From Mycobacterium marinum (GTDB taxonomy: Bacteria; Actinomycetota; Actinomycetes; Mycobacteriales; Mycobacteriaceae), in the NCBI RefSeq assembly GCF_003391395.1, contig NZ_CP024190.1:1984001-2048000 (forward strand): DNA of 64,000 nt. The letters are read 5' to 3'. Shown here piece by piece: positions 10,685 through 21,739 of the stretch (position 1 is its first letter; every line of letters begins with the position of its first letter). The position numbers were made by a program, and so were the translations under genes. The notes beneath the pieces are model-generated. The model made no database searches. It was not told the DNA's origin and was given only the letters and a program-made list of their open reading frames with translations.

Positions 10685-11264
10685 CCGCCCCACCGGTCCC
10701 TGCCTGCTCCGCAGCAACGTCATGCGAATGCGTTGGAGCAGAACAGGATTGACGGCGGGATTGAGGGCCGGGCTGGTGGGGGAGAACCTGGTGGGGGCCG
10801 GCCTGGTAGGTCCGCGCGCGGCTTCGGGGGTCCCTGCGTCCTGGTTCGGTGCCTCGCCCACGTGTGCCACCGGGTGACGCGAGATTGGCCGGCCGGATCG
10901 ATTCATCTCACAGCTGAAGGTCATTCTTCTCACAGCAGGCCGGTCAGACCATCCGATCTCGGGGTTCTTCGGGTCCGGCCCCTTGATATACACCGTGGTG
11001 ATCGGGGCCACTCGCCGCTCAATCGGTCGGACCCGTCACAGGCCGGGCAATCGCGCAAGCCGTGCTCCCGGCGTGCCCTGAGTCGTCTAGGCTTGCTTGC
11101 GAGACCCGCCAGCGGTGTCGACATCCGGCTTGGCCTGGATTGGCGGCTTCGGAACCGGCGTTGTAGCCATTTCGTTGCCCTTGTGAATGATTCGGTGGTG
11201 TCGTCGGTGTCACACCGGTTGAACGGTGTGAGATCGGTCGAGCTGAGACAAGGAATGTAGATTT
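10685..11264. promoter_or_regulatory. Region upstream of mas, 580 bases
   Basis: No convincing gene is present between the methyltransferase and mas. The part next to mas carries an inverted repeat at 11210-11231 and a ribosome binding site AAGGA at 11250-11254. The rest shows no sequence I recognise. The mas promoter is expected here. Confidence 0.55.
11205..11231. promoter_or_regulatory. Operator-like palindrome with CGGTGT half-sites before mas
   Basis: TCACACCG (11210-11217) and CGGTGTGA (11224-11231) form a perfect 8-base inverted repeat with a 6-base spacer, and another CGGTGT at 11205-11210 pairs with ACACCG at 11212-11217. Three related half-sites thus sit 34-60 bases before the mas ATG. 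The size and position fit a site for a dimeric regulator, such as a TetR-family protein. No regulator is identified in the window. Confidence 0.45.
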
Positions 11265-14200
11265 ATGCAAAAACCTGCCACGCCCGTTGCGATTATCGGG
11301 ATGGGATGCCGGCTGCCCGGAGGCGTCGACTCGCCCGAGAAGCTCTGGGAGTCCTTGCTGCGCGGTGACGACTTGGTCTCCGAAATTCCACCTGACCGGT
11401 GGGACGTTGACGACTACTACGACCCCGAGCCGGGCGTCCCTGGTCGAACGGTGTCGCGATGGGGTGGGTTCATCGACGACGTCGCCGGTTTCGACGCCGA
11501 GTTCTTTGGCGTCAGCGAACGGGAAGCGACCTCGATCGACCCGCAGCATCGGCAGTTGCTGGAGACCGCGTGGGAGGCGATCGAGCACGCCGGTCTCGAT
11601 CCGGCGTCGTTGTCGGGATCCTCGACGGGTGTGTTCGTTGGGCTGTCCCACGAGGACTACCTGGTGCGCACCGTCCTCGCGGGCGACTTGGCGGGCCCCT
11701 ACGCGTCGACAGGCCTCATCAACAGTGTGGCGTCCGGGCGCATTGCCCACACGCTGGGCCTGCACGGTCCGGCGATGACGGTGGACACCGCATGCTCTTC
11801 CGGTTTGCTCACGGTGCATCTGGCCTGCCGCAGCCTGCACGAGGGGGAGAGCGACCTCGCGTTGGCCGGCGGCTGTGCGTTGCTGCTGGAGCCCAACGGC
11901 AGTGTTTCCTTGTCCTCGCAGGGCATGCTCTCTCCGACCGGTCGCTGCCACGCGTTCGACGTCGACGCGGACGGCTTTGTGCGTTCCGAGGGTTGCGCGG
12001 TGGTTGTGCTCAAGCGACTGTCGGATGCGCTGGCCGACGGAGACCGGATCCTCGCGGTGGTACGCGGTACCGCTGCCAATCAGGACGGGCGCTCCGAGAC
12101 GTTGCTCATGCCGTCGGAGACTGCGCAGGTCGCCGTCTACCGCGAAGCCCTGGCGGCGGCAGGAGTGGACCCAGCCAGCGTGGGAGCGGTGGAGGTGCAC
12201 GGCACCGGTACCCCGGTCGGTGACCCGATCGAGTATCGGAGCCTGGCGCAGGTGTACGGCGCCGGCGGCAGCCGCTGCATGCTCGGATCGGTCAAGACCA
12301 ATATTGGGCACAGCGAGTCCGCCGCGGGAACGGTAGGACTGATCAAGGCGACCCTGTCGCTTGGACACGGGGTGGTGCCACCGATGGTGCACCACACCCG
12401 ACTGCCCGACGAGCTTGCGGAGATCGAGACGGGGCTCTATGTGCCCCACGAGATCACGCCATGGCCGGAGGACCAGGGGCCGAGGCGGATCGCGGTGTCC
12501 TCGTTCGGGATGTCGGGGACCAACGTGCACGCCATCCTCGAAGAACCGCCCACACCAGCGCCGGCAAGCGATCAAGGCCCCGCGGAGCCCGGCATGGCCA
12601 GCCCATTGCTGTTCGCTTTGTCCTCCACCTCGGCTGACGGGCTCCGGCAGACCGCACGTGAGCTCGCCGAGTGGGTGGGTAGTCGCGCGGACTCCGCGGC
12701 CTCCACCGAGGAGGTCGACCTGGCCTACACGCTGGCGCGCCGGCGTGCGCATCGGCCGGTGCGCACTGCGGTAGTCGCCGCCAGCCTGCCCGAACTGGTC
12801 GAGGGTTTGCAGGAGGTCGCCGAGGGTGACCTCATGTATGAGGCCGCGGTCGGACGCGGCGACCGGGGACCCGTATGGGTGTTCTCGGGGCAGGGGTCGC
12901 AGTGGGCCGCCATGGGCGCCGACCTGCTGGCCAACGAACCGGTGTTTGCTGCGACCGTTGCCGCGGTAGAGCCGATCATCGCCCACGAGTCGGGTTTTTC
13001 GGTGACCGAGGCGATGACGGCGCCGGAAAAGGTGACTGGGATCGACAAGGTGCAGCCGACCCTGTTCGCCATGCAGGTTGCGCTGGCCGCCACCATGGAG
13101 AAGACCTACGGGGTGCGCCCGGGTGCCGTGATTGGGCACTCGCTGGGTGAGGCGGCCGCGGCCGTCGTCGCTGGCTCGCTGTCGCTGGAAGACGGCGCAC
13201 GCGTCATCAGCCGCCGGTCCAAGCTGATGCTGCGGATCTCCGGAGCCGGCGCGATGGCATCAGTGGAACTGCCTGCCAAGCAAGTGAATTCGGAGCTCAT
13301 GGCCCGCGGCATCGATGACGTCGCCGTCGCGGTAGTGGCCTCGCCGCAGTCCACGGTAGTCGGCGGTGCCACCGAAACGGTGCGTGATCTCGTCGCGCGG
13401 TGGGAGCAGCGGGAGGTGATGGCGCGCGAGGTTGCAGTGGACGTGGCGTCGCACTCGCCTCAAGTCGACCCAATCCTCGAAGATCTGGCCACGGCGCTGG
13501 CGGATATCGTCCCGTCGGCTCCCAAGGTTCCGTACTACTCGGCCACTCTGTTTGATCCGCGTGAGCGGCCCACCTGCGACGCCGCTTACTGGGTGGACAA
13601 CCTGCGCAACACCGTGCAGTTTGCTGCGGCGGTGCAGGCCGCGCTAGAGGACGGCTTCCGAGTCTTCGCCGAGCTCTCGCCGCACCCTCTGCTGACCCAC
13701 GCCGTCGACCAGAACGCCCGCAGTCTCGACATGTCGGCGGCCGCTCTGGCCGGTATGCGGCGGGAGCAGCCGCTGCCGCACGGGTTGCGCGGCCTGCTGA
13801 CCGATGTGCACAGCGCTGGCGCCGCCGTGGACTTCTCGGTGCTCTATCCAGCCGGCCGGTTGGTGAATGCGCCGCTGCCGGCGTGGACGCACCGGCGCTT
13901 CTTCGTGGACGGTGAAGGACAAGACAGCAAGGCGCAAGGTGCCTGCTCGCTCACCGTGCATCCGTTGCTCGGCGCACATGTGCGGCTGAGCGAGCAGCCG
14001 GAGCGCCATGTTTGGCAGACCGATGTCGGCACCGACACCTTGTCGTGGCTAAGCGATCACCAGGTGCGCAACGTGGCCGCCCTTCCCGGCGCGGCTTACT
14101 GCGAGATGGCGTTGGCGGCCGCCGGCGAGGTATTCGGCGAAGCATTCGAGGTCCGCGACCTGGCCTTTGAGCAGATGCTGTTGCTCGATGAGGAGACCCC

Positions 14201-17200
14201 GATCGACGCCGTCGCGTCGCTGGACTCGCCGGGTGTCGCCAACTTCGTGGTGCAGACCCATGTTGACGGTGAAACCACGCGCCACGCCACCGCGGCGTTG
14301 CGCGCCAGCGACGACGAATCCGTGCCGCCGGCCTACGACATCGCAGCGCTGTTGGCGGCCCACCCCGTCTCGGTCAACGGAGCCGAGTTGCGTGAAGCGT
14401 TCGTCGAACGTGGCATTCAGCACGGTCCCGCATTCAGCGGTCTGACCATCGCGCGTACCGCGGAGACAGAAGGCAGCACGGTGCTGGCCGAAGTGGCGCT
14501 GCCCGCGTCGATTCGGTTCCAGCAGGGGGCCTACGGCGTGCACCCGGCGCTGCTGGATGCCTGCTTCCAGTCCGTCGCCGCGGGCGTCAAGAGCACCGGC
14601 GGTGGCGGCTTGCTGTTGCCATTGGGTGTGCGCAGCCTGCGTGCCTACGGGCCGACCCGCAATGCCCAGTACTGCTACACGCGGGTAACCAAGGCCGACG
14701 CCAATGGAGGCGAGGCCGACCTGGAGCTGCTCGATGAGCAGGGTTGCGTGCTATTGGCCGTGCGTGGGCTGCGCCTGGGCACCGGGACCTCCGAAAGCGG
14801 TGAACGCGACCGCGTGCTCAGCGAGCGTCTGCTGACCCTCGAGTGGCAACAGCGACAGCTGCCCGAGGTCCTCGACGAGGAGACCGGCTCGTGGTTGCTC
14901 ATCAGCGCCTCCGATGGTGAGGACTTGATGGCAACGATGTTGGCTGATGCTCTGAAATCCCAGGGCGCGGAGTGCGCCAGCATGGTCTGGTCGGCACAGG
15001 ACGATCTGGCCGGCGGCATCGAAAAGCTGGGCGCCCAGCTTCGGGCCCGTGCCAACAAGGGTGTGGTGATCGTCTGTGGGCCACGTAGCGGCGACGCGGA
15101 TGAGCAGAGCCTGCTGCAGGGTCGTGAGCAGGTGCGCCACCTGGTTCGGATCACCCGGGAGTTGGCCGAGCTGGAAGGTGAGCTGCCGCGTCTGTTCGTG
15201 GTGACCAGGCAGGCTCAGCGAGTTCGGCCAGAAGACGAGATCAATCTGGAGCAGGCCGGACTGCGCGGCCTGTTGCGGGTGATTGGCAGTGAGCATCCGC
15301 TGTTGCAGACAACCCAGGTCGACGTCGACGAAAGCACGCAGGCCGAACAGCTGGCCCAGCAACTGTTGGGAGGATCCGAGGAAGACGAGACCGCCTGGCG
15401 CGGTGGCGAGTGGTACGTGGCGCGCCTGTTCCCCGGCCCACTGAGCGCTGACGAACGGCAAACCGCCATCGTCGACCACGAGCGTGACAACATGCGGCTG
15501 CAGATCCGCACGCCGGGTGACCTGCAGACGCTGGAACTCGCCGCCTGTGACCGCGTTCCGCCGGGGCCCGGTCAGATCGAGGTCGCGGTGACCATGTCCA
15601 GCATCAACTTCGCCGATGTCCTGATCGCCTTCGGCCGGTACCCCAGCTTGGAGGGACGTCTGCCGGAGACGGGGACCGACTTCGTCGGCGTGGTGACGGC
15701 GGTCGGGGAGGGCGTCACGGATCACCAGGTCGGTGACCGGGTTGGCGGCTTCTCCAAGGACGGATGCTGGCGGAGCTACCTCACCTGTGATGCCAACCTC
15801 GCTGTCACACTGCCGGCGGGCCTGTCCGACGAGCATGCGGCCGCGTCCTCCACCGCCCACGCCACCGCGTGGTACGGCCTCAACGACCTGGCCGGAATCA
15901 AGGCCGGGGACCGGGTGCTGATCCACTCCGCAACCGGTGGTGTGGGGCAGGCGGCCATCGCGATCGCGCGCGCCGCAGGGGCGCAGATATTCGCAACAGC
16001 CGGCAATGCGGAACGTCGGCAGCTGTTGAACGACATGGGCATCGAGCACGTTTACGACTCGCGCAGCATCGAGTTCGCGGATCAGATCCGGCGCGACACA
16101 AACGGGTACGGCGTCGATATCGTGCTGAACTCGCTGACGGGTGCCGCCCAACGCGCGGGCCTGGAGCTGTTGGCCTTCGGCGGACGGTTCGTCGAGATCG
16201 GCAAGGCCGATGTGTACGGCAACACCCGGATGGGGCTGTATCCGTTCCGGCGTGGCCTGACGTTCTACTACGTGGACCTCGGGCTGATGTCGGTCATCCA
16301 GCCCGAACGGGTCCGCGAGTTGCTCTCGACGGTGTACAACCTCACCGCCGAAGGTGTGCTGAGTGCACCGGAGTGCACTCACTACCCATTGGCCGAAGCC
16401 GCCGAGGCTATCCGGACGATGAGTAACGCCGCACACACCGGCAAACTGCTGCTCGACATGCCGCGAAGTGGGCGCAGAGGGGTAGTGGTACCTCCGGAGC
16501 AGGTTGAGGTGTTCCGCAGCGACGGGTCCTACATCATCACCGGCGGCCTGGGCGGCCTGGGGCTCTTCTTCGCCTCGAAGATGGCCGCGGCGGGCTGCGG
16601 CCGGATCGTGCTGACTGCCCGCTCACAGCCCAACCCCAAATCGCGGCAGGCCATCGAGCGGCTGCGGGCCAATGGGGCTGACATCGTGGTTGAGTGCGGC
16701 AATATTGCCGAGCCCGAGACCGCTGACCGTCTGGTCAGTGCGGCGACCGCCACCGGGCTTCCGCTGCGGGGTGTGCTGCACGCGGCCGCGGTGGTCGAGG
16801 ACGCCACGTTGAGCAACATCACCGACGAGCTGATCGATCGGGACTGGTCGCCCAAGGTTTACGGATCCTGGAACCTGCATCGCGCATCGACCGGACAGCC
16901 GCTCGACTGGTTCTGCTTGTTCTCCTCGGGTGCGGCCCTGATGGGTTCGCCCGGTCAGGGTGCCTACGCGGCGGCCAACAGCTGGGTCGACGCGTTCGCT
17001 CACTGGCGCCGTGCTCAGGGCCTGCCGGTCTGTGCCATCGGCTGGGGTGCGTGGGGTGAGGTCGGCCGCGCCACGTTCTTGGCCGAAGGTGGCGAAATCA
17101 TGATCGCCCCCGACGAGGGTATGTACGCATTCGAGCAGATGCTGCGCCATGCCCGCACCTACACCGGCTACATCCCGATCATCGGTGCGCCATGGCTGGC

Positions 17201-17564
17201 AGACCTGGTCAGGCGCAGCCCGTGGGCTGAGATGTTCCAGTCCAGCGGTCAAAACACGAGGGGCCCAAGTAAATTCCTCGCGGAGCTGAAGTTGCTGCCG
17301 CAAGAGGAGTGGGCCGGTCGGCTGCGGCGTCTGATAGCCGAGCAGGCCAGTGTGATCCTGCGTCGCACAGTGGACGCGGACCGGCCGTTCGTCGAGTATG
17401 GCCTGGACTCGCTGGGCATGCTCGAGATGCGGACCCACATTGAAACCGAGACGGGGGTGCGGCTGTCGCCCAAGGTCATCGCCAGCCATAACACTGCGCG
17501 TGCCTTGTCGCAGCATCTGGCTGACACATTGGCCGAGGAAGAAGCCCAAGCCGCGGCGTCATAA
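11265..17564 (+). CDS. mas: Mycocerosic acid synthase, KS-AT-DH-ER-KR-ACP
   Basis: This 2099-residue iterative type I PKS matches Mas of M. tuberculosis (2111 residues). Domains in order: KS with DTACSSGL (about residue 175), AT with GHSLGE (about 625), DH with [13 protein letters not shown] (about 931), ER with [13 protein letters not shown] (about 1558), KR with TGGLGGLG (about 1760), and ACP with YGLDSLGM (about 2048). The DH motif has Asn in place of the usual Gly, as in other Mas proteins. Mas elongates C16-C20 primers with methylmalonyl-CoA to give multimethyl-branched mycocerosic acids, which PapA5 then transfers. The ATG at 11265 has AAGGA ten bases upstream. The gene is convergent with papA5. 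Confidence 0.95.
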   Translation: MQKPATPVAIIGMGCRLPGGVDSPEKLWESLLRGDDLVSEIPPDRWDVDDYYDPEPGVPGRTVSRWGGFIDDVAGFDAEFFGVSEREATSIDPQHRQLLETAWEAIEHAGLDPASLSGSSTGVFVGLSHEDYLVRTVLAGDLAGPYASTGLINSVASGRIAHTLGLHGPAMTVDTACSSGLLTVHLACRSLHEGESDLALAGGCALLLEPNGSVSLSSQGMLSPTGRCHAFDVDADGFVRSEGCAVVVLKRLSDALADGDRILAVVRGTAANQDGRSETLLMPSETAQVAVYREALAAAGVDPASVGAVEVHGTGTPVGDPIEYRSLAQVYGAGGSRCMLGSVKTNIGHSESAAGTVGLIKATLSLGHGVVPPMVHHTRLPDELAEIETGLYVPHEITPWPEDQGPRRIAVSSFGMSGTNVHAILEEPPTPAPASDQGPAEPGMASPLLFALSSTSADGLRQTARELAEWVGSRADSAASTEEVDLAYTLARRRAHRPVRTAVVAASLPELVEGLQEVAEGDLMYEAAVGRGDRGPVWVFSGQGSQWAAMGADLLANEPVFAATVAAVEPIIAHESGFSVTEAMTAPEKVTGIDKVQPTLFAMQVALAATMEKTYGVRPGAVIGHSLGEAAAAVVAGSLSLEDGARVISRRSKLMLRISGAGAMASVELPAKQVNSELMARGIDDVAVAVVASPQSTVVGGATETVRDLVARWEQREVMAREVAVDVASHSPQVDPILEDLATALADIVPSAPKVPYYSATLFDPRERPTCDAAYWVDNLRNTVQFAAAVQAALEDGFRVFAELSPHPLLTHAVDQNARSLDMSAAALAGMRREQPLPHGLRGLLTDVHSAGAAVDFSVLYPAGRLVNAPLPAWTHRRFFVDGEGQDSKAQGACSLTVHPLLGAHVRLSEQPERHVWQTDVGTDTLSWLSDHQVRNVAALPGAAYCEMALAAAGEVFGEAFEVRDLAFEQMLLLDEETPIDAVASLDSPGVANFVVQTHVDGETTRHATAALRASDDESVPPAYDIAALLAAHPVSVNGAELREAFVERGIQHGPAFSGLTIARTAETEGSTVLAEVALPASIRFQQGAYGVHPALLDACFQSVAAGVKSTGGGGLLLPLGVRSLRAYGPTRNAQYCYTRVTKADANGGEADLELLDEQGCVLLAVRGLRLGTGTSESGERDRVLSERLLTLEWQQRQLPEVLDEETGSWLLISASDGEDLMATMLADALKSQGAECASMVWSAQDDLAGGIEKLGAQLRARANKGVVIVCGPRSGDADEQSLLQGREQVRHLVRITRELAELEGELPRLFVVTRQAQRVRPEDEINLEQAGLRGLLRVIGSEHPLLQTTQVDVDESTQAEQLAQQLLGGSEEDETAWRGGEWYVARLFPGPLSADERQTAIVDHERDNMRLQIRTPGDLQTLELAACDRVPPGPGQIEVAVTMSSINFADVLIAFGRYPSLEGRLPETGTDFVGVVTAVGEGVTDHQVGDRVGGFSKDGCWRSYLTCDANLAVTLPAGLSDEHAAASSTAHATAWYGLNDLAGIKAGDRVLIHSATGGVGQAAIAIARAAGAQIFATAGNAERRQLLNDMGIEHVYDSRSIEFADQIRRDTNGYGVDIVLNSLTGAAQRAGLELLAFGGRFVEIGKADVYGNTRMGLYPFRRGLTFYYVDLGLMSVIQPERVRELLSTVYNLTAEGVLSAPECTHYPLAEAAEAIRTMSNAAHTGKLLLDMPRSGRRGVVVPPEQVEVFRSDGSYIITGGLGGLGLFFASKMAAAGCGRIVLTARSQPNPKSRQAIERLRANGADIVVECGNIAEPETADRLVSAATATGLPLRGVLHAAAVVEDATLSNITDELIDRDWSPKVYGSWNLHRASTGQPLDWFCLFSSGAALMGSPGQGAYAAANSWVDAFAHWRRAQGLPVCAIGWGAWGEVGRATFLAEGGEIMIAPDEGMYAFEQMLRHARTYTGYIPIIGAPWLADLVRRSPWAEMFQSSGQNTRGPSKFLAELKLLPQEEWAGRLRRLIAEQASVILRRTVDADRPFVEYGLDSLGMLEMRTHIETETGVRLSPKVIASHNTARALSQHLADTLAEEEAQAAAS

Positions 17565-17572
17565 CGGCGGAT

Positions 17573-17626
17573 CCGTTGCACTGTAGCGTTCTTCGTGAGC
17601 CCACGAGGTGCGCTGCAGTGCAACGG
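17573..17626. terminator. Nested hairpin between convergent mas and papA5, likely bidirectional terminator
   Basis: CCGTTGCACTGTAGCG (17573-17588) pairs with CGCTGCAGTGCAACGG (17611-17626), 15 of 16 Watson-Crick pairs plus one G-T. A second stem TCGTG/CACGA (17593-17597 and 17602-17606) lies inside its loop. It starts 9 bases after the mas stop. No T-tract follows, which is usual in mycobacteria. Confidence 0.6.
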
Positions 17627-17718
17627 TGCCTTATGGCAGCGAACTAGGCCTGATGGTGGCGAACGAGAGCCGATCTACACAGCCTGCGATCTAGCCAAAA
17701 GGGTTCGATCCAACAAAA

Positions 17719-17744
17719 GGTCGGATCTACAGGTCGGATCTACA
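17719..17744. repeat. Tandem duplication of the 13-base unit GGTCGGATCTACA
   Basis: Two perfect adjacent copies (17719-17731 and 17732-17744) lie just beyond the papA5 stop codon. They look like a short slippage duplication in noncoding DNA. No function is apparent. Confidence 0.85.
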
Positions 17745-17762
17745 AAAGCGCGCAGGCTCAGG

Positions 17763-19007
17763 TCATTCCATGAACAACCCGTACTCTGAGGGAACAGAGC
17801 ACAGGATGTCGCGGATGGCGTCCAACAAGAGCTGTGGCGCCGGGATGCTGCCGTGCAGCTCGATCGAGAGCCGGTCGGTGGCGATCGAGCAGGCGTAGAA
17901 GCCGAAGGGGACATCCATCGCGCAGTGGATCCTGCTGTGGAAGTCCACCAGCTCCACGTCTTCCGGTGTGCGGATCGGCGGCAGCGTACTGACGTTCGTG
18001 CACAAGACAAATGGTGGCAGTCCGGGGGGAGTTCCCTCCAGGATCCTGCCGGAACGAAGCGCCGATTGGTGAATCATGCCGTCGGACAAGTCAGCCCGGA
18101 AAGTTGCGACGATGTCGGCTGCCAATTCGGTGATGTCGGTGTCGGGACCAATCTCGGCGAGATAGGTTGCCAATCCCACCGGGTTGGTGCTCTCGGTCGC
18201 CCCTACCGGAGGGCTCAAAAGGAAGCGCAGATCTACGGCGTAGCAGTAGGGAATTGGGACGTGCGGCGTCTCGCGCAACCGCCACTCGGCGAGCAGGATA
18301 GCGGCTGCCAGCACCGCGTTGAAGCTAAGCCCATTGTCTCGGCTGAACGAGACCAGGTCGGCGGTCTCCTGGCTGGTGAGTCGGCACCTGGTGACCGGAA
18401 CCGGCTCGGGCGCTTCGAACTTGCGCATCTCCTCGGCGATGGGCGGAAGGTCATAGGCGAACAAGAGCGGCAAGAAACGCTCGAACCCGGTCAGCGCTGA
18501 TTGCTTGATACCGCGGCGCTTCAGCAGCTCTTCAGCTGGTTCGGGCGCCGGCTCGGGTGTTATCGGACCGGGGTCGCCGGTAGTGACCACGTCGGTATAG
18601 CGGGACAACAGCTCGTCAAGCAGGCTGCCGAGGTGGTGAGCGTCGGCCAGGCTGTGATGGACATACGCGGTGACCAGGCTCTCCGACTCGCCGAGCGTCA
18701 ACTGCAGCCTGAACAGCGAGTCGCGCTGATCGAGCTGCACATGGGGGTTTTCGGCCCGCCTGCCGTCGATGACCACCAGCCCCGAGTGCAGCAGGTCATT
18801 GGCGACAATGTGGTGGTTCCCGTCGGGGCCTTCCTCCAGATGGGCCGCGAACACCGGATGGGCCTGCAAGAGAGCGTCGAAGGCCTCCGACATCGCATCG
18901 ATGTCGACCGGACCTCGCACATGCGCTGTGAACGAGGTGAAAGCCTGGTATCGGGCGTATATTTCCTCGCTGAACGCCAGCTTCCGGATTACGGCTCCGG
19001 GGAACAC
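17763..19007 (-). CDS. papA5: PapA5 acyltransferase, esterifies phthiocerol with mycocerosates
   Basis: The 414-residue product follows M. tuberculosis PapA5 (422 residues) from MFPGAVIRKL to the C-terminal VPSEYGLFME. It belongs to the BAHD-like/condensation superfamily. The catalytic HHxxxDG motif appears as HHSLADA at residues 117-123, so both His and the Asp are kept and the last Gly is Ala. PapA5 takes mycocerosate from Mas and forms the two ester bonds of PDIM. The GTG start at 19007 follows a GGAGAG site; the drrC stop is 33 bases upstream. This is the last gene of the fadD26-papA5 unit and meets mas head-on. Confidence 0.94.
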   Translation of the reverse strand: MFPGAVIRKLAFSEEIYARYQAFTSFTAHVRGPVDIDAMSEAFDALLQAHPVFAAHLEEGPDGNHHIVANDLLHSGLVVIDGRRAENPHVQLDQRDSLFRLQLTLGESESLVTAYVHHSLADAHHLGSLLDELLSRYTDVVTTGDPGPITPEPAPEPAEELLKRRGIKQSALTGFERFLPLLFAYDLPPIAEEMRKFEAPEPVPVTRCRLTSQETADLVSFSRDNGLSFNAVLAAAILLAEWRLRETPHVPIPYCYAVDLRFLLSPPVGATESTNPVGLATYLAEIGPDTDITELAADIVATFRADLSDGMIHQSALRSGRILEGTPPGLPPFVLCTNVSTLPPIRTPEDVELVDFHSRIHCAMDVPFGFYACSIATDRLSIELHGSIPAPQLLLDAIRDILCSVPSEYGLFME

Positions 19008-19040
19008 GTTAGGACTCTCCGTTCTTCACTGCATGGTGAA

Positions 19041-19871
19041 TCAATGCGTGCTGGCCCGTCGCCAGCCGACGGCCAGGGGAACCGCGCACGCCGCGCAGAT
19101 GCCGGCGGTCCACAACAGCACCCCGATCATCGGAAACAGGACCGGGCCACCCATCGACAATCCGCGCATCGCCGAGACCGCATAGCTTACTGGCTGATGG
19201 GCCACGACCGGCTGAATCCAGTGTGGGTATTGGTCCAGCGGAATCAGACCCGTGGAGAAGAAGATCGCGATTGCCTGGGTCAACTCGACCCCCTCGACGA
19301 TGACTGCCTGCGACGAATAGAGCGCCACGGTGGTGACCATGACGGCGAAGGCGATGCCGAGCGTCACCGGAACGCACAGCCACATGAGGCTCGCGATCAG
19401 ACCTTGGCGAAACTCGAAGCCCATCAGGATCCCCACGCCCAGCATCACGAGAGTGGTGAACAGAATCCGAACCGCGTCTGCCAGGATGCGGGCCATCAGA
19501 CCCGACATCCGGTGCACTGGCAGCACCCACAGTCGGGAGAGCAGTCCGCTGGTGCGTTCTCGCATCAGGTCGATCGCGACGAACGCCGATCCGGTGATCG
19601 CGGCGCCGAGTGCGATTAACGGAACGATGCTGTACATCGCATCATGGTGGGTTACGGCATAGATCAGATTGCCGAGCACGATCTTCAACACCAGCATGAA
19701 CAGAATCGGAAAGACCAGCGCTTCGATGAGGGTGACGAAGTCACGCGACCAGCGCGTGAGTATCCGCTGGGTCTGCACCAGAGTCTGCGAAATGAGCAGC
19801 CGGGCAGAGTGGTTGGTGTGCTGGGACTGTGCGGGCGCAAACGCGATTTCTTGACTTGTCATACCGATCAT
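19041..19871 (-). CDS. drrC: DrrC ABC-2 transporter permease
   Basis: A 276-residue polytopic membrane protein, the same length as M. tuberculosis DrrC. It opens with MIGMTSQEI and has about six hydrophobic segments, including VFPILFMLVLKIVLGNLIYA and a late YPHWIQPVVAHQPVSYA element typical of ABC-2 permeases of the DrrB/C group. With DrrA and DrrB it forms an ATP-driven exporter needed to place PDIM in the envelope. The ATG at 19871 overlaps the drrB TGA in an ATGA junction. A longer frame reaching 20645 exists, but its extra part overlaps drrB and is not protein-like. Confidence 0.93.
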   Translation of the reverse strand: MIGMTSQEIAFAPAQSQHTNHSARLLISQTLVQTQRILTRWSRDFVTLIEALVFPILFMLVLKIVLGNLIYAVTHHDAMYSIVPLIALGAAITGSAFVAIDLMRERTSGLLSRLWVLPVHRMSGLMARILADAVRILFTTLVMLGVGILMGFEFRQGLIASLMWLCVPVTLGIAFAVMVTTVALYSSQAVIVEGVELTQAIAIFFSTGLIPLDQYPHWIQPVVAHQPVSYAVSAMRGLSMGGPVLFPMIGVLLWTAGICAACAVPLAVGWRRASTH

Positions 19872-20737
19872 GGCCGCCGGGACAAAACGATGATGGACAC
19901 GGGCACCAGGAGCAGGGCGAAGCCGGCTAGCCACGCCAAGGTCGGCGTCATTACCGTCCACGTCACCGGTATGGCCGCCTTGGTGGTATCCCCGGCCAAC
20001 GCGCGCAGCGCCACCACGAATTGCGTTATCGGTTGGTTGCGAACAAACGGGTGGATCCAATGCGGAAACAGCTTGAGCGGCATGAGACCAACGGACAACA
20101 GCCCAAAGATCAAGATGGGCAACGACAGCAACGGCAGCATGGCATCGGGGTTCTTGGTGCCGGTGCCGAGTAGGTCGGCACCGAATGACAGCACCGCCCC
20201 GATTGCGATCGCCAAAAGGCAGTAGCCGACGATGTAGAGCGGTCCGCGATTGAAGTGGAAGCCGATCGCGTATCCGCAGATCAGCGCCACCGTCAGACCA
20301 ACGCAGCAGCGGTAGATCGCGGCTGTCACGCGGGCGACTACCGGTGTCAACGGGGCGATCGGCATATACCTGAACCGTCGATTGATGCCCTGCAGGGAAT
20401 CGGTGGCCGCCCGAAAGGCCGAGGAGATGGCGGCGAACGAAATGGACTGCAGCACGATCAGCGGGGCGATGTATTGCCCCAGGCTGCTGGCGACACCGGA
20501 GGCGCCGCCACCCACATAGTGATTCCACGGTATGGCGAACGGTATGTAGAAGCCCACCGTGAAGACCACTGGCGCGCCGACCATGGTGATCAGCTCCGGG
20601 TCGCGCAGGCGCGGTTTGGTGAAGCGTCCAACGAGCACCCACCATTGCTGCAGCGTCGACAGACGTGGTTTCGCCGCGCTCGGGCCTGCCCCCTTGAAGG
20701 TCGGGACTGGGGTCGGGTCGACCGCCGAGATGCTCAC
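19868..20737 (-). CDS. drrB: DrrB ABC-2 transporter permease
   Basis: A 289-residue permease equal in length to M. tuberculosis DrrB. A soluble N-terminus of about 50 residues precedes six hydrophobic segments. The stretch GLMPLKLFPHWIHPFVRNQP is nearly the same as in M. tuberculosis. It pairs with DrrC to form the membrane part of the exporter powered by DrrA. The GTG start at 20737 overlaps the drrA stop in GTGA, and its own stop overlaps drrC, so translation of all three is probably coupled. Confidence 0.94.
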   Translation of the reverse strand: MSISAVDPTPVPTFKGAGPSAAKPRLSTLQQWWVLVGRFTKPRLRDPELITMVGAPVVFTVGFYIPFAIPWNHYVGGGASGVASSLGQYIAPLIVLQSISFAAISSAFRAATDSLQGINRRFRYMPIAPLTPVVARVTAAIYRCCVGLTVALICGYAIGFHFNRGPLYIVGYCLLAIAIGAVLSFGADLLGTGTKNPDAMLPLLSLPILIFGLLSVGLMPLKLFPHWIHPFVRNQPITQFVVALRALAGDTTKAAIPVTWTVMTPTLAWLAGFALLLVPVSIIVLSRRP

Positions 20738-21729
20738 AGCATGGCCCCCGACGCCACGTGACTCAGCGCGTGGGCCTCGCTGGGATCGGTTGTCATGGAA
20801 AGGAATACGTCATCAAGAGACGGCCGGCGCAGCGCGATGTCGGCCAGCTCGATATTGGCCTCATCGATCCTTCGGGCCGCTTCGATGAGGGTGCGGGTGC
20901 CATCGGGAGCCGGCATCGTGATGCGGTCCGATTCCGAGGTCACCATGGCCCTGTTGTGCTCGGGCAACAGCGAGCCGAGGGCGGCGACGGTAGCGTCCAG
21001 ATCCTTCAGATGCCGCGGCACAATCTCGCAGAAGGTGTCGCCGGCGCGGTGCTTAAGCTCATTGGCGGTACCGTCGGCAATGATCTTGCCGTGATCGATC
21101 AGGATGATCCGGTCGCTGAGCGCGTCCGCCTCCTCGAGATACTGCGTGGTCAGCAGGGTGGCGATGCCAAGCTTCTTGAAACTGGTGACCAGGTCCCAAA
21201 TGGCTTGTCGGCTTCTGGGATCCAGCCCCGTGGTCGGCTCGTCCAAGAACGCCACTTGCGGCTCGACCACCAGTCCGCACGCGATGTCGATGCGTCGACG
21301 CATCCCGCCTGAGTAGGTGCGCACCAGCCGCTTGCCGGCATAGGTGAGGCCAAATTGATCGAGGAGTTCCTGCGCCCGCTGGCGAGCACGGGACTTGCGC
21401 AGCCCGTAGAGGCGGCCGAACAACACCAGGTTCTGCTCCCCGGTCAGCCCGTCGTCGACGGCCACTTGTTGCCCGGTGACCATGATCGAGCGCCGCACTC
21501 CGGCCGGCTGGGCGACCACGTCGTAGCCGGCGACGTGGGCCGAGCCGGCATCCGGGCGGGTCAAGGTGGACAAGATGTCCACCATAGTCGTCTTGCCCGC
21601 CCCGTTCGGGCCGAGTAGACCGATGACCTCGCCGCGGCCAACCTCGAAACTGATGTCGTTGAGAGCCACGACGTCGCCGAAGGCCTTGCGAACCCCGCGA
21701 ACCTCTACCGCCAAGTCGTTGTTACGCAT
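20734..21729 (-). CDS. drrA: DrrA ABC transporter ATPase
   Basis: The 331-residue ATPase has Walker A GPNGAGKTT, signature YSGGMRRRIDIA, Walker B VAFLDEPTTGLDP and the C-terminal extension ending in DDVFLSMTT typical of DrrA-type ATPases. The ATG at 21729 lies 5 bases after an AGGAGG that overlaps the ppsE stop, and it gives the same N-terminus (MRN) and length as M. tuberculosis DrrA; the in-frame ATG at 21750 is less likely. It drives DrrB/DrrC in PDIM translocation. Confidence 0.95.
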   Translation of the reverse strand: MRNNDLAVEVRGVRKAFGDVVALNDISFEVGRGEVIGLLGPNGAGKTTMVDILSTLTRPDAGSAHVAGYDVVAQPAGVRRSIMVTGQQVAVDDGLTGEQNLVLFGRLYGLRKSRARQRAQELLDQFGLTYAGKRLVRTYSGGMRRRIDIACGLVVEPQVAFLDEPTTGLDPRSRQAIWDLVTSFKKLGIATLLTTQYLEEADALSDRIILIDHGKIIADGTANELKHRAGDTFCEIVPRHLKDLDATVAALGSLLPEHNRAMVTSESDRITMPAPDGTRTLIEAARRIDEANIELADIALRRPSLDDVFLSMTTDPSEAHALSHVASGAML

Positions 21730-21739
21730 CCAATCCTCC

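Noticed and set aside
11019..13139. 706-codon antisense frame opposite the mas promoter region and KS-AT
   Set aside because: Rich in His, Arg and Gly, with no recognisable motif; it would overlap the clearly coding mas sequence.
19872..20645. Long extension of drrC fused to upstream sequence
   Set aside because: This part is the drrB gene read in another frame and is not membrane-protein-like; drrC begins at 19871.
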